This document shows, piece by piece, positions 11,539 to 23,694 of a stretch of 56,864 nt of DNA. The number at the start of each line of letters is the position of its first letter. Within the stretch, counting starts at the first letter, position 1. Under the pieces are notes generated by a model. It worked only from the letters and a program-made list of their open reading frames with translations. It did not search any database and had not been told where the DNA came from. Made by a program: the position numbers and the translations under genes. Origin of the DNA: Lingula anatina (taxonomy: Eukaryota > Brachiopoda > Lingulata > Lingulida > Lingulidae); contig NW_019775792.1 of assembly GCF_001039355.2 (NCBI RefSeq), positions 39,345-96,208 of the forward strand. The letters run 5' to 3'.

Positions 11539-14163
11539 ATGGCGTCGACGTCTGTTCTAATGCTGTTGCTATGCAACCACATTGTACATGCGCACTGGAG
11601 TCCTGCCGCCCATGAGATCATAGACATGACGTATGCGGTGTCAGAGAACAGTTTAGTCTGGCCGGGGCAAGAGGGAAATGGGTTTCGATACAAACGTATC
11701 TACAGGGGTCCAGTGGATTTTGGAGCTGGGTGGTATGTAAACTATATTATACCTCCAAATGAATCAGTAGCGGATTTAGAGAAGGGCCGGGGTCCTGAAT
11801 CAACTACGGTTTCTGAAATATTCCCCTTTTGAAATTGGAATTTTGACTAGCTAAATTATAGTTCTAAACCGTACCGAATGACCCTGTTTGCTCCCCAGAA
11901 CACCAAAAATGTTTCGGTCCCCACACCAAGGGGTCGATGGTCGGCTTCGCATCCGAGATCTGTTGTTCTGGACCCCCCCCCCCCTTTCAACTAATCCTGG
12001 ATCCGCCTCTGCTGAATATTCATCATCTTCATCTTTTCTCTCTTCTCTTACTTTTTCCCACTTAGCAAAATTTTATTAGAGACCTCCAAATATGCGAGAT
12101 GACCAATATGTTCAGTATTAGCTGTTGGTTGAAGTAGGAGAATAGGCATACTGAAAATTAGAAAGATATATTGTACTAGTTCTGAAAATGATTTAATAAT
12201 TGACTCTTTAGGTTTGAAGACCATGACATTTGCCGACCAGAACATCATAGCACCCACATGGACGCGCCTGCGCACTTTGCTCGCGGAAAATGGCGCGTGC
12301 AAGACATTCCACCTCATAGGTTTTTCGGTACTGCGATCAAAGTCGACATATCTGCCAAAGCAGACCTCAATCCCAACTCCAACCTTGAGGTGGAAGATCT
12401 GATGAACTGGGAAAGGGTCAACGGCAAAATACCAGATGGTGCCATCTTGTTTGTTTTCACTGGTTGGGGAAAATATATCGGCAATCGCACTGCATTCTTT
12501 GGTTATAACGGCACGGGTAATGCAAGAGACAGTGACGGAAACTCCCGTCTTAATTTCCCCGCAGTTGCCGAAAGCGCCGCCAAATGGCTAGCAGAAAACA
12601 GGAGAATCTCAGCCGTTGGAATTGACAGTCCTTCGATGGGACCAAGTAAAACTGGTTTGGCGCATCTTCCTCTAAGCAAAAACAACATCTACTTGGCAGA
12701 CGTCGTGGCCAATTTGGACAAACTTCCACCCAAGGGATATTCAGTGGCCATGCTGCCTATGAAAATAAAAGACGGCAGTGGTGGCCCCTTGCGGATCATT
12801 GCGTTTAAAACTGTCCAAGTTTCTCCCGGCCCGGCTGACGTAATTGACCTTACGTACGCCCTTGATAACACCACGGTTACATGGCCGGGTAGTGCTAGTT
12901 TTGAACTACTAGTGAGACGTAGAGGTTATACCAGACTGGGCAACAATACTGTATGGTACGTATATATACTTTGGTCACTGAGTGAACGTTCTTTTTAAAT
13001 GGTAAATTTTGCCATCTGAAAAATGTTATTTGATCAGAAAGTTGTTTAGTATTGCACGTTACAATGCTGTCATGTACTGTTCTCTATTGATTTTTTGATC
13101 CTCAGTTATATTGCTTACTTTTCTCCAATCATCCAACTGACAGTTAAGCCCCCTTTACACTGGACGGCGTCCTTTCTGTGCCCCATAGTACGGCCCCGTT
13201 TGAGAGTAAAAAAATAATGCTTTACGTGCCGACGACTGGCCGATCATTGAGCATTCATTCTGCAACCAAAGCGATGCTTGTGCCTTCTTTCTATGACCAC
13301 AGCCATGCCAGTTTTATGGTTGCACAAAGGACGCAGAAAGGAAGCCGTCCAGTGTAAAGGGGTTCTTAAAGTCTAACATCTGTTTTTCTTAAAATTGTGC
13401 CATAAGTGTTTGATGACATTTGAAAGGAATAATTGTGGATCATGATACCTCAAAGGCCTTGATTGACATATCTAATTATAAACCAGCAACTGGAATTTAT
13501 TGTTGCATTCATATATACAATTGTACGCCATTAGGCACGAGATCAACGACTTTTGTATCCCGGAGCATATTGGGACCCATCTGGATGCGCCTTCACACTT
13601 CATCAAAGGTTCATGGCGAATCCATCAAATTCCGGCCCACACCCTCATTGGTCCGGCCATTCGAGTGGATATTTCCAAAAAAAGCCGCAAACAACCCGGA
13701 CGCTATGTTGACTGCTAAAGACCTCCATGATTGGGAATATGAGAATGGTCGGATACCGGACAATGCCATGGTTTTTTTGTACAGTGGATGGGGGAAATAT
13801 ATAGATGATTATGAGAAGTACCTCGGAACTGCTAACCGCACCCACTGGAAAAATGATCAAGGACAGGCTCTCGTTCATTTCCCCGGTTTCTCAGGAGAGG
13901 CAGCTGAGTGGTTGGTGAACAATCGGAAAATCATCGGAGTCGGAAGTGACACACGTAGTGTTGATGCAGGGCAGACGACATCTCTCCCGGCCCACGTGGC
14001 TTTTCTCGGCGCCAAGCTTCTCGCGCTAGAGAGCGTGGCCAATCTCGACAAGCTGCCACCAACCGGATTCACTGCATTTGTCTTCCATATGGTTCATGTT
14101 GACGGGAGTGGAGCGCCAACGAGGCTGGTTGCCGTGAAAAACTCAGCAATTAGTTTTAACTAG
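11539..14163 (+). CDS. CYC4: double-domain cyclase with one frameshift and no GPI tail
   Basis: Exons 11539-11732, 12212-12955 and 13535-14163. Exon 1 encodes a signal peptide (MASTSVLMLLLCNHIVHA) and HEIIDMTY. Domain 1 has HHSTHMDAPAHF (Gly to Ser, all His/Asp kept), and the later Glu of the His-x11-Glu pair is Asp (AHLPLSKNNIYLAD). Domain 2 has HIGTHLDAPSHF and an intact AHVAFL...E pair. In exon 3 an A7 run at 13677-13683 has one A more than the A6 in CYC5 and CYC6 and shifts the frame just after VDISKK. If this is a base-call error, the protein is 521 residues. The frame ends at TAG 14161-14163, where CYC2 and CYC5 have a Ser codon. The hydrophobic tail sequence still lies downstream but is not translated, so the product would be soluble and secreted. 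It is a gene if the homopolymer is an error and a pseudogene otherwise. Confidence 0.7.
11765..12011. mobile_element. MITE in CYC4 intron 1 (CAGTGGCGG ends)
   Basis: The left end cagtagcggatttagag and right end ggatccgcctctg form imperfect terminal inverted repeats of the type CAGNGGCGGATYYAGRG. Orthologous copies sit at the same intron position in CYC5 (18310-18556) and CYC6 (24026-24258), so insertion preceded those duplications. A C-run and GC-rich interior separate it from the AT-rich intron. The target duplication is not clear, though short tgaat sequences flank both ends. hAT-like origin is possible but not shown. Confidence 0.6.
13144..13369. mobile_element. piggyBac-type MITE in CYC4 intron 2 (TTAA target site)
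   Basis: The element starts TTAAGCCCCCTTTACACTGG, and its right end, reverse-complemented, reads TTAAGAACCCCTTTACACTG and onward. The terminal inverted repeats run for about 35 bases including ctggacggc and tcctttctg. TTAA at 13144-13147 and 13366-13369 fits the TTAA target duplication of piggyBac elements (family knowledge). CYC5 carries the same insertion at 19886-20111, while CYC6 has the empty site. Single arms of the same family lie in OPA1 introns at about 42025 and 45528. Confidence 0.75.
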
Positions 14164-14546
14164 GTTGATAGGAAAGTAGCTTCAGATGGTCCTATAACAC
14201 GCCCTCTATTTATTATATTGATTTTGCCCTCATTTTTTGTCCTTACTTTCTTGATTGAAGTCAATGGAAATTGAAGCATGTATTTAGAAATTTCAAAGAC
14301 AGTCATTAATGCAGGCAAGACTTTCTAAATTGTTAAATGTAAATGACTGATTAAAATTCTACATGTATATTCATGTACTAGTAGTGGGTTATTTCGCTCT
14401 TATGACTTATTCAAAATCTTGAGACAGGCGTGCAATAGGCTACTAAACGTTCTGCGTGGATTAAGTAAACAACGAATATCAATTTTACTCAATGTTTTGA
14501 TCTTTCTTGTCTTTCAAAAATTAAATTTATAAAATTATACACAATC

Positions 14547-14606
14547 ATATATTATATTATATTATATTATATTATATTATATTATATTATATTATATTAT
14601 ATTATA
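14547..14606. repeat. (ATTAT)n microsatellite
   Basis: About twelve uninterrupted copies of a five-base AT-only unit in the CYC4 3' flank. Confidence 0.9.
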
Positions 14607-15879
14607 TAAAAATCACCCATTAAAATTCCATTGGACTACAGAGTGGTACCAGTATCAAAGGTACGGAGTGGCATGATAGCTTTTTTTCTCGCTTTGACAT
14701 CAAACATATAAAATATAGTTATTTAGTTCGATTAGATATGAAACCAACCGGACAACTTCCCTGACGACAATGGGACGTACGTTTGCTTTAAATATAGACG
14801 AAGACAATTATATCTATTTACTAAGTGATAATTTTTTTACTCCTTTTCAGGTCACTGTATGATTTAATAAACCAGTATAATGTTCCATAGTTCCCTATAA
14901 AAAGACAAACAACGAAAGAACATACCCATCAGACGCGTAAATACTAATCTTTATACATCATAAGTAAAAATCCACGCTATTCTTGCTACAAACTGCTCTA
15001 AATATAATACCGTTAATAGGTTATATCATTGCAGACAAGTTTCCTCTTTGTCTTTGTCATGAGATAATCACCAGTGCTCTCGTTGTATGCTTAAATTTGC
15101 TCAACTTAATGCACCAAGTTGTTACTAGGCTGCATCCCTCATTGCTTATACCAAAGTCCCAGATGTTGGCACCTTGAGTGACGCTTGGAAGAAAACTTTG
15201 TCTTTATTAATCCCTCGGATCGCAAAGCATTTCAGCCAGAGATAGCATGGTTCTAAGTTACATGTACAATCAAGCTTCTACTTTCTGTAGCAGACACTCA
15301 TATCAACCAGAGCGTGAAATAAGACTGAAAAGGCTCCGGGAGTTCGCCTAGCAAAATACCATGCATAGTTGCAGATATTTTGTTCCACAGAGGAGGCAGA
15401 TAGAATGGAGAAGTTCTGCTGTAAACCTCGCATTTCCAGGGACGTTTGGGAGACAGTAAGAAGACAAAGGTATGACTACTAGGTGGTTCCCAGTACTAGC
15501 TAGATTGCGTTGTACTATACCTACATTTTAATTTATTCTCGGCGTTAAATGAGAAATCAATAAAGTAGCAAAAAAAAAAAAGGGGGAAATGGCTCAATAA
15601 TGATGCTCTTTTCTGATGGTTTTTGTAAGTCTTGTTATTACTACAACCCTGAATTAATAATTTGATCAATATGATAATTAAGAGTCCAGAGTAATTTTGC
15701 CTATATTTCAATTCAATAGTCTTACTGGGAGTATCCTTCCAAAGTTTATGACAAGCTAGTATAGTATTTGTGCAGAACTCAGTGTTTGCACTTATTTTTG
15801 TCTAGTAAAAAGCAAATGGCTATAAATATTTATTTTATGCTCCAGTTCGCTATCCTGTTTCTGGCATGCATGTACTTTT

Positions 15880-16265
15880 ATCTCAAATGATAGGAAAGCA
15901 GCACAGAGTGGTTTTGTCTTACGCCCTCTTTCTTCCATTTTGTTTCTGCCCTCATTATTTATCATTTCGCGGACATTATAATAGATCATTCGCAAAAAGG
16001 TGCATACAGATAAGAGTTTGTCAAATATAGTTATACTTTATGCAAATGAAGGCGTTTTCAAATCTTACAGGATAAATGACAGCAATTTTGTGTATTTAAT
16101 ATTTTGTTCCATTGGCGTTATTTTGAAATGTTCAGACAGATGTGTAATACTGGTCTTTTTACGAGATGTATAGCAAAATTACCACCAGAGGTTCATACTA
16201 TACTCAAATGTCTTAAATTAATTATTTTCCATACGCTTTAAGTGCATATACCAGTAAATGAGAAA
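15880..16265 (+). pseudogene. Truncated 3' end of a cyclase copy
   Basis: The sequence matches the end of CYC3/CYC5 exon 3 and the 3' flank: the coding part is similar to the SSGFVL...PLSSILFLP tail region, followed by the same downstream bases as 9019-9290. Nothing of exon 3 before the tail is present. It is the leftover of a further duplicated copy and marks an unequal exchange breakpoint at about 15880. Confidence 0.7.
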
Positions 16266-16848
16266 TGCAATTGTGCTCGGCTTCTACACAAACATCACAA
16301 TGAGGCTAATAGGCACGCTCACACTCTGACCTATTAGCTGAGCTAATGAAAATATATACGACAAGTGTAACCAAATATGCACGTTCACACTTACATACAT
16401 CTGTATCAGCTGAGCAACCGACATTATAAGACACATCTAACCTTGGATATTAATATCGAAGTGAATTGAAAAGCGGCATCTTCCTTTGAAGACATGTGCG
16501 TTCGGGTACACATTCGCCCATTGTCTCAGATAAGCGGTTTTGATAGTTCCATTGGAGCCTGAACAGATTATTATCAAGGTCGCGCGCGCTGTGCCTCAGT
16601 ATATTTCTACTGTTTTTTTTTTTTTTTTTTTTTCATTGATAACGCAATTTCTCGTGGTCCCTCGTGGTTGCTATGATACAGCATTGCCGCCATTGCTTGC
16701 AGTTGAGAGCACATAGGCTTGCGTCAACACATGGAAATTTGTTTCGGGTTATCAGTTACTTTTTTTTCTGTTACCTCATAAAAACGGGTTCTGGCGTTTG
16801 TCTTTTATACTTGTTATCACGTCCAAGATTGTAATGTTCTATGTTGAG

Positions 16849-16851
<3 letters not shown>

Positions 16852-16917
<66 letters not shown>
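16852..16917. repeat. (TA)n microsatellite
   Basis: An uninterrupted TA dinucleotide run of about 33 units. Confidence 0.95.
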
Positions 16918-16919
<2 letters not shown>

Positions 16920-18083
16920 GGTTTTAAAGCAATGTATCGGCCGATATTAAGAGTAATACAATTACCAATTAACATCCCCAAATTCGAACAGACAATAGCC
17001 GGTAACATGCACATATATATACTGTTCACAGTGTTGGTGTCAACTTTGATAAAAGGATATTAAAAGCCCCCCAGGTGCGTTTTTGTGTGTCACAAATGCA
17101 TGTGTGATGCCATATTGCAACAAGAGCCGATATTGAGAGTAAAAAATATTAATGAGCATCCCCAAATTCGAGCAGACATTAGCCGGCAACATGAACATAT
17201 ATATGCAGTTCACAGCAGTGTTGATGCCAGCTTTGATAATGGGATATATTAAACCTATATATTAAGTATTGACGTCATCTTTATTTAAAAGGTACATAAA
17301 AAACGCCAGCCTAAAGAAATGTAAGCGAGCCTAAGAAATCGGAGACAGATTGCGTCATTTTAATTCAAGACACGATTGAGGTTCCATTCGTTATTATATC
17401 CAAGGTCTAACTAAATAAGCAAGCGACAAGTCTAAACACGTGCATCCTGTGATCTTTCTCTTGAGATACCGACCCAACAAGACATGGCCCTTTGTGTTGC
17501 GTTCCTTCACGTACAGACTGTACCTCAATGTCAACACAACACATGCAATCCGGGTTTAAATTTCTTGTCACCTTTTTCGTGTACAAAAGGCGCACAAGAA
17601 GAACGACATCTGATCCGCTAACACGAAGACGGAGAGCTCCCTAGATCTCTCCTACCCCCAGGATCTTGCAGAAGATATTCAGAGGCAAGGCACTTGTAGT
17701 GACTGATATACATGTGCTTAAGTTTAACAAGGTAATCTCTTAGTAATATTGACGAAATAATTGTGTTTAAAACAGCGTGAAGATTTTAACATACTAATAT
17801 AATTTTGTTATAAGCTATAACCCTTATGTTACGAGTGCAGGGTTTAACGAACTTCAATTGTAGAGCCATATTTCGATATCCTCATCTGAAAACTTCGGGG
17901 GTCCTCATTTCCAGTGTGCAATAATTTGTCCCTTACCCCAAGGAAATCCACTTTTTGGCCAAGTGAACAGTTGTTATCCCTTTAAGAATTGTACAATAGA
18001 ACTAGCTGTTTTTTATTGCTCGAAAAAATGGGTTTCGGCATAGATGTACATGTATATTAAAATTATTTTTCTTCAGTGAAAAA

Positions 18084-21002
18084 ATGGCGTCGACGTCTGT
18101 TCTAATGCTGTTGCTATGCAACCACATTGTACATGCGCACTGGAGTCCTGCCGCCCATGAGATCATAGACATGACGTATGCGGTGTCAGAGGACAGTTTA
18201 GTCTGGCCAGGGCGAGAGGGAAATGGGTTTCGATACAAACGTATCTACAGGGGTCCAGTGGATTTTGGAGCTGGGTGGTATGTAAACTATATTATACCTC
18301 CAAATGAATCAGTAGCGGGTTTAGAGAAGGGCCGGGGTCCTGAATCAACTACGGTTTCTGAAATATTCCCCTTTTGAAATTGGAATTTTGACTAGCTAAA
18401 TTATAGTTCTAAACCGTACCGAATGACCCTGTTTGCTCCCAAGAACACCAAAAATGTGTCGGTCCCCACACCAAGGGGTCGATGGTCGCCTTCGCATCCG
18501 AGAGCTGTTGTTCTGGACCCCCCCCCCCCCTTCAAATAATCCTGGATCCGCCTCTGCTGAATATTCATCATCTTTTCTCTCTTCTCTCACTTTTTCCCAC
18601 TTAGCAAAATTTTATAATAGACCTCCAAATATGCGAGATGACCAATATGTTCATTATTAGCTGTTGGTTGAAGTAGGAGAATTGGCATACTGAAAAGTAG
18701 AAAGATATATTGTACTAGTTCTGAAAATGATTTAATAATTGACTCTTTAGGCTTGAAGACCATGACATTTGCCGACCAGAACATCATAGCACCCACATGG
18801 ACGCGCCTGCGCACTTTGCTCGCGGAAAATGGCGCGTGCAAGACATTCCACCTCATAGGTTTTTCGGTACTGCGATCAAAGTCGACATATCTGCCAAAGC
18901 AGACCTCAATCCCAACTCCAACCTTGAGGTGGAAGATCTGATGAAATGGGAAAGGGTCAACGGCAAAATACCAGATGGTGCCATCTTGTTTGTNAGCACC
19001 CACATGGACGCGCCTGCGAACTTTGCTCGAGGAAAATGGCACGTGCAAGACATTCCACCTCATAGGTTTTTCGGTACAGCGATCAAAGTCGACATATCTG
19101 CCAAAGCAGACCTCAATCCCAACTCCAACCTTGAGGTGGAAGATCTGATGAACTGGGAAAGGGTCAACGGCAAAATACCAGACGGTGCCATCTTGTTTGT
19201 TTACACTGGTTGGGGAAAATATATCAACAATCGCACTGCATTCTTTGGTTATAACGGCACAGGTAATGCAAGAGACAGTGACGGAAATTCCCTTCTTAAT
19301 TTCCCCGCAGTTGCCGAAAGCGCCGCCAAATGGCTAGCAGAAAACAGGAGAATCTCAGCCGTTGGAATTGACAGTCCTTCGATAGGGCCAAGTAAAACTG
19401 CTTTGGCACATATTCCTCTAAGCAAAAACAACATCTACATGGCAGAAGTCGTGGCAAATCTGGACAAACTTCCACCCAAGGGGTATTCAGTGGCCATGCT
19501 GCCTGTTAAAATAAAGGGCGGCAGTGGTGGTCCCTTGCGGATCATTGCATTCAAAACCGTCCAAATTTCTCCCGGCCCGGATGACATAATTGACCTTACG
19601 TACGCCCTTGATAACAACACGGTGACGTGGCCGGGTAGTGCCAATTTTGAACTACTAGTGAGACGTAGAGGATATACCAGTCTGGGCAACAATACTGTAT
19701 GGTGAGTATGCTTTGGTCACCGAGTGAACGTTCTTTTTAAATGGTAAATTTTGCTAACTGAAAAATGTTCCTTGATCAGAAAGTTGTTAAGTATTTCACG
19801 TTACAATGCTGTCATGTACTGTTCTCTATTGATTTTTTTATCCTCAGTAATATTGCTTACTTTTCTCCAATCATCCAACTGGCAGTTAAGCCCCCTTTAC
19901 ACTGGACGGCGTCCTTTCTGTGCCCCATAGTACGGCCCCGTTTATGAGTAAAAAAATAATGCTTTTTGTGGCGACAACTGGCCGATCATTGAGCATTCAT
20001 TCTGCAACCAAAGCAATGCTTTTGTCTCCTTTCTATGACCACAGCCATGCCAGTTTTATGGTTGCACAAAGGACGCAGGGAGGAAGCCGTCAATTGTAAA
20101 GGGGTTTTTAAAGACTAATATCTGTTTTCTTAAAATTGTGCCATAAATGTTTGATGACGTTTGAATGGAATAATTGTGGATCATGATATCTCAAAGGCCT
20201 TGATTGACATATCCAATTATAAGCCAGCAACTAGAATTAATTGTCGCCTTCATATATACAATTGTACACCATTAGGCTCGAGACCAACGACTTTTGTGGC
20301 CCGGAGCATATTGGGACGCATCTGGATGCGCCTGCGCACTTCATCAAAGGTTCATGGCGAATCCATCAAATTCCGGCCCACACCCTCATTGGTCCAGCCA
20401 TTCGAGTGGATATTTCCAAAAAAGCCGCAAACAACCCGGACGCCGTGTTGACTGTTAAAAACCTCCATGATTGGGAATATGAGAACGGTCGGATACCGGA
20501 CAATGCCATGGTATTTTTGTACAGTGGATGGGGGAAATACGTAGATGATTATGAGAAGTACCTCGGAACTGTTAACCGCACCCATTGGAAAAATTATCAA
20601 GGACATGCTCTCGTTCATTTCCCCGGTTTCTCAGGAGAGGCAGCTGAGTGGTTGAAAAACAATCGAAAACTCATCGGAGTCGGAACTGACGCACGTAGTG
20701 TTGATGCAGGGCAGACGACATCTCTCCCGGCCCACGTGGCTTTTCTTGGCGCCAAGCTTCTCGCGCTAGAGAGCGTGGCCAATCTCGACAAGCTGCCACC
20801 AACCGGATTCACTGCATTTGTCTTCCATATGGTTCATGTTGACGGGAGTGGAGCGCCAACGAGGCTGGTTGCCGTGAAAAATTCAGCAATTAGTTTTAAT
20901 TCAGATGATACGAAAGCAGCATCAAGTGGTTTTGTCTTACACCCTCTTTCTGCCATTTTGTTTTTGCCCTCATTATTTATCCTTACGCAATCATTATTAT
21001 AG
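18084..21002 (+). CDS. CYC5: GPI-anchor-like double-domain cyclase, exon 2 damaged by a contig join
   Basis: Exons 18084-18277, 18751-19701 and 20276-21002. Exon 2 is 207 bases too long. An N at 18994 joins two overlapping contigs, so 18788-18993 is repeated as 18995-19200. By chance 207 is a multiple of three, so the frame stays open and a false long protein is predicted. Corrected, exon 2 is 744 bases and the protein 554 residues. Domain 1 reads HHSTHMDAPAHF in the first contig and STHMDAPANF in the second, i.e. the likely catalytic His is Asn in one version. Its later pair AHIPL...E is intact. Domain 2 has HIGTHLDAPAHF and AHVAFL...E intact. The C-terminus (small residues ASSG, then a hydrophobic run to TQSLL) looks like a GPI signal. 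Reaction and substrate are as uncertain as for CYC2. Confidence 0.8.
18310..18556. mobile_element. MITE in CYC5 intron 1 (CAGTGGCGG ends)
   Basis: Orthologous to the insertion at 11765-12011, with the same ends (left cagtagcggg, right ggatccgcctctg) and the same C-run inside. It is inherited with the duplicated gene. Confidence 0.6.
18788..19200. other. Contig-overlap artefact inside CYC5 exon 2
   Basis: The 206 bases 18788-18993 and 18995-19200 are near-identical copies separated by a single N. The small differences (for example gcgcac against gcgaac, ggcgcgtg against ggcacgtg, gatgaaatgg against gatgaactgg) look allelic or paralogous. No sister gene has such an internal repeat. Confidence 0.85.
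19886..20111. mobile_element. piggyBac-type MITE in CYC5 intron 2
   Basis: Same insertion as in CYC4, with TTAA at 19886-19889 and ends ccctttacactggacggc / gccgtcaattgtaaagggg. The right arm has a few substitutions. Confidence 0.75.
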
Positions 21003-22264
21003 ATCAGTTGCAAAAAGTTTCCATATGCATAACAGGTTTTCAAGTATATATAGTTATACTTTATGCAAACGTAGGCGCTTTCCAATCTTACATTGTAAAT
21101 GAAAACGATCTTGTTTTAGTAATGTTTTGTTCCATTGGAGTCTATTAGAAGTGTTTAAACAGATGTGTAATACTGGGCTTTTTAGGAAAGGTGTAGCAAA
21201 ATAATCACTAGTTGTTCATACTAAACTCAAATGTCTTAAATTCATTATTTTTCATACTCTTTAAATGCATATAAACTAGGACTGCAATTGTTCTCAGCTT
21301 CTGCACAAACATCACGATGAGACTAATAGGTACGCTCACACAGCTGAGCAACCGACATTATAAGACAAGTCTAACCAATAAGTACGTGCATCCTGTGATC
21401 TTTCACCTAAGCTACCGACCTAATAAGACATATATTGTCCCTTAATATTGCCTTCCTTCACGTACAGATTGTACCTTAATGTCAACACAACACGTGTGAG
21501 ATGGGTTTAACATATCTTGGCACGTCCTTGGTGCCCAAAAGGCACACAAGCAGAACAACATCTAATCTGCATACACATAGACGAAGAGCTCCCTAGATCT
21601 CTCCTACCCCCAGGATCTTGCAGAAGATATTCAGAGGCAAGTCACCTGTAGTGACTGATATACATGTGCTTAAGCTTAACCAGGTAATCTTTAAGAAACA
21701 TTGATGAAATACTTGTGTTTAAAAATCAGTGTGATGATTTTAACATATACTTTTTGTTATAAGCTATAACCCTTATGTTACGAATGGTTTTCAAACTTAT
21801 GTTAGAGTGCGTGTGGAAGGTGTGTTTCATCGTTGCTCAGAGATATAATAATGAAGATTGTGGCTGGGTTTTATAGGCGAACTGAACATATATGAATCTT
21901 GAATGATATAAGTAAAACCATAGTGATCAAATTACTCAATATTCATTCAAGGAGTAACATCCACGACGCATTTCTTCGATCAAAAGAGAGATTCACAAAC
22001 TAAGAAAAACTGCGTTAATTATCATTTATGTTGTTGTTTAGAACACTCTATACCCCAGATTTATTGTAGGATAGATATTCTAATAACATTTTATAGACAA
22101 CGAAGAACTTGTGTATCTTTACCATCGTTTTATGGCTTTTCTTTCTGAAAAAGATAGAATAAAACTTTTCGTGAGTTGTTTGCACCATTTTATAGACATG
22201 ATGGCGGTTTGTTGTCTCAGAGAGATGTAATATGGCTGTGATCACGAATTGTTATTTTAAATTC

Positions 22265-23330
22265 ATTTTCATATCCAGTTTAAACCATTTAAAAACAACG
22301 TCAAAACTTGTTTTCTTGGTCTAATTTGGAACTTTAGTAGGACCGGTGCATCTGTTTTGCATCTCTGGCCAATTGCGCACAATTTATTGAATTTCAATTT
22401 CCCCTTTTATAAATCGATTTGATTTGTTTTAAGTTCAATATTTATTCGAGCCACATAATGCTTATCAACGACAAAACTTGGCCAATTATAATTAAGGCCT
22501 ACATAATTTGCCTCTTTTTATTCTACAGTAAATTGAGAAAAAGAGTACTTTTTTTCATTGGAATTTTGAATAAATCTTCGTGACAAAATGCATTATGTAT
22601 GTTTACCCAGACTATGCCGCCCTGGCCAGATTTTGTAATCACTCGTAATTCATTCCCCCAAAGCTATTCAAATGTTATACACGACGATAGCCAAATTCCA
22701 CCATAGACCTATATATTTCGAGATCCTTATCTGAAAACTTCAAAGGTCCTCTATTCCAATGTGCAAAAGAGTATACCATTGCAATACCGTCTTATTAAAC
22801 TTTCATATCCAGTTTAAACCATTTAAAAAACAACGGCTAAACTTGTTTTCTTGGTCTAATTTGGAACTTTAGTGGGACCGGTGCATCTGTTTTGCATCTC
22901 TGGCCAATTGCGCGCAAATTATTGAATTTCAATTTCCCCTTTTATAAATCGATTTGATTTCTTTTAAGTTCAATATTTATTCAGGCCACATCAACGACAA
23001 ACTTGGCCAATTATAATATAGGCCTACATAATTCGCCTCTTTTTATTCTACAGAAAATTGTTTTTTTTTTCCTTTGGAATAACGAATAAATCTTCGTGAC
23101 AAAATGCATTATGTATGTTTACCCAGACTATGCTGCCGTGACTGGATTTTGTAATCACACCTAATTCATTCCTTCTAAGCTATTCCGATGTTGTACACGA
23201 TGATAGCCAACTTCCACCGAAGACCTATATATTTCGAGATCCTTATCTGAAAACTTCAAAGGTCCTTTATTCCAGTGTGCAATATCAAGAGTAAACCTTT
23301 GCATTACTGTCTTATTAAAGGGATAACAAG
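22265..23330. repeat. Tandem duplication of about 540 bp upstream of CYC6
   Basis: The sequence beginning tcatatccagtttaaacc at about 22269 repeats from about 22806, and the two units stay alignable through cgagatccttatctgaaaac (about 22719 and 23239). A 35-bp unit containing tgtcttattaaagggataac is duplicated again at about 23305-23360. Confidence 0.8.
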
Positions 23331-23347
23331 TTTGCAATACTGTCTTA

Positions 23348-23694
23348 TTAAAGGGATAACAACTGTTCGTATGATATCCATATTTTACATTAAATGCAGT
23401 GTAAAAAACTCATTCAAATATAATAAATTATATTTTACCACTGAAACGGCAGTTGATGCAATTACATGTATTCTAGAATTTGCCCTTGCCTTCACATCAC
23501 GTGACCTCCATAGATAGCTACACTCTGTAATAATCTCATAAGAAAATATTACAAAAACCAAATATTTTAGAAAAAAAGGGAACTAACTTTGTCGGAATGA
23601 ATTCATTAACCATTGGTAGGCTAAGTATGGGAAATTGTCCTTTACCCCAGGAAAATCCACTTTTTGGCCAAGTGAACAGTTGTTATCCCTTTAA
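23348..23694. mobile_element. Candidate TTAA-flanked MITE upstream of CYC6
   Basis: TTAAAGGGATAACAACTGTT at 23348 is matched by its exact reverse complement ending at 23694. The same pair, with one changed base on the left, flanks about 11105-11439 upstream of CYC4. CYC5 lacks the left arm because of a ~300-bp deletion near 17925. A MITE is the simplest reading; a conserved inverted regulatory pair is the alternative. Confidence 0.5.

Larger units (their letters stand above)
14164..18083. other. Intergenic stretch between CYC4 and CYC5
   Basis: Holds the untranslated remnant of the CYC4 tail (to about 14260), an (ATTAT)n array, a block shared with the CYC2 3' flank (about 15420-15860), and a truncated CYC 3'-end fragment. 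It also has poly-T (16613-16633) and a (TA)n array (16852-16917), the minus-frame repeat (about 17395-17745), and the CYC5 upstream region ending in ttcttcag at 18071-18076. Two copies of a short element with tgaacatatatatgcagt lie near 17010 and 17200. No intact gene was recognised. Confidence 0.5.
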
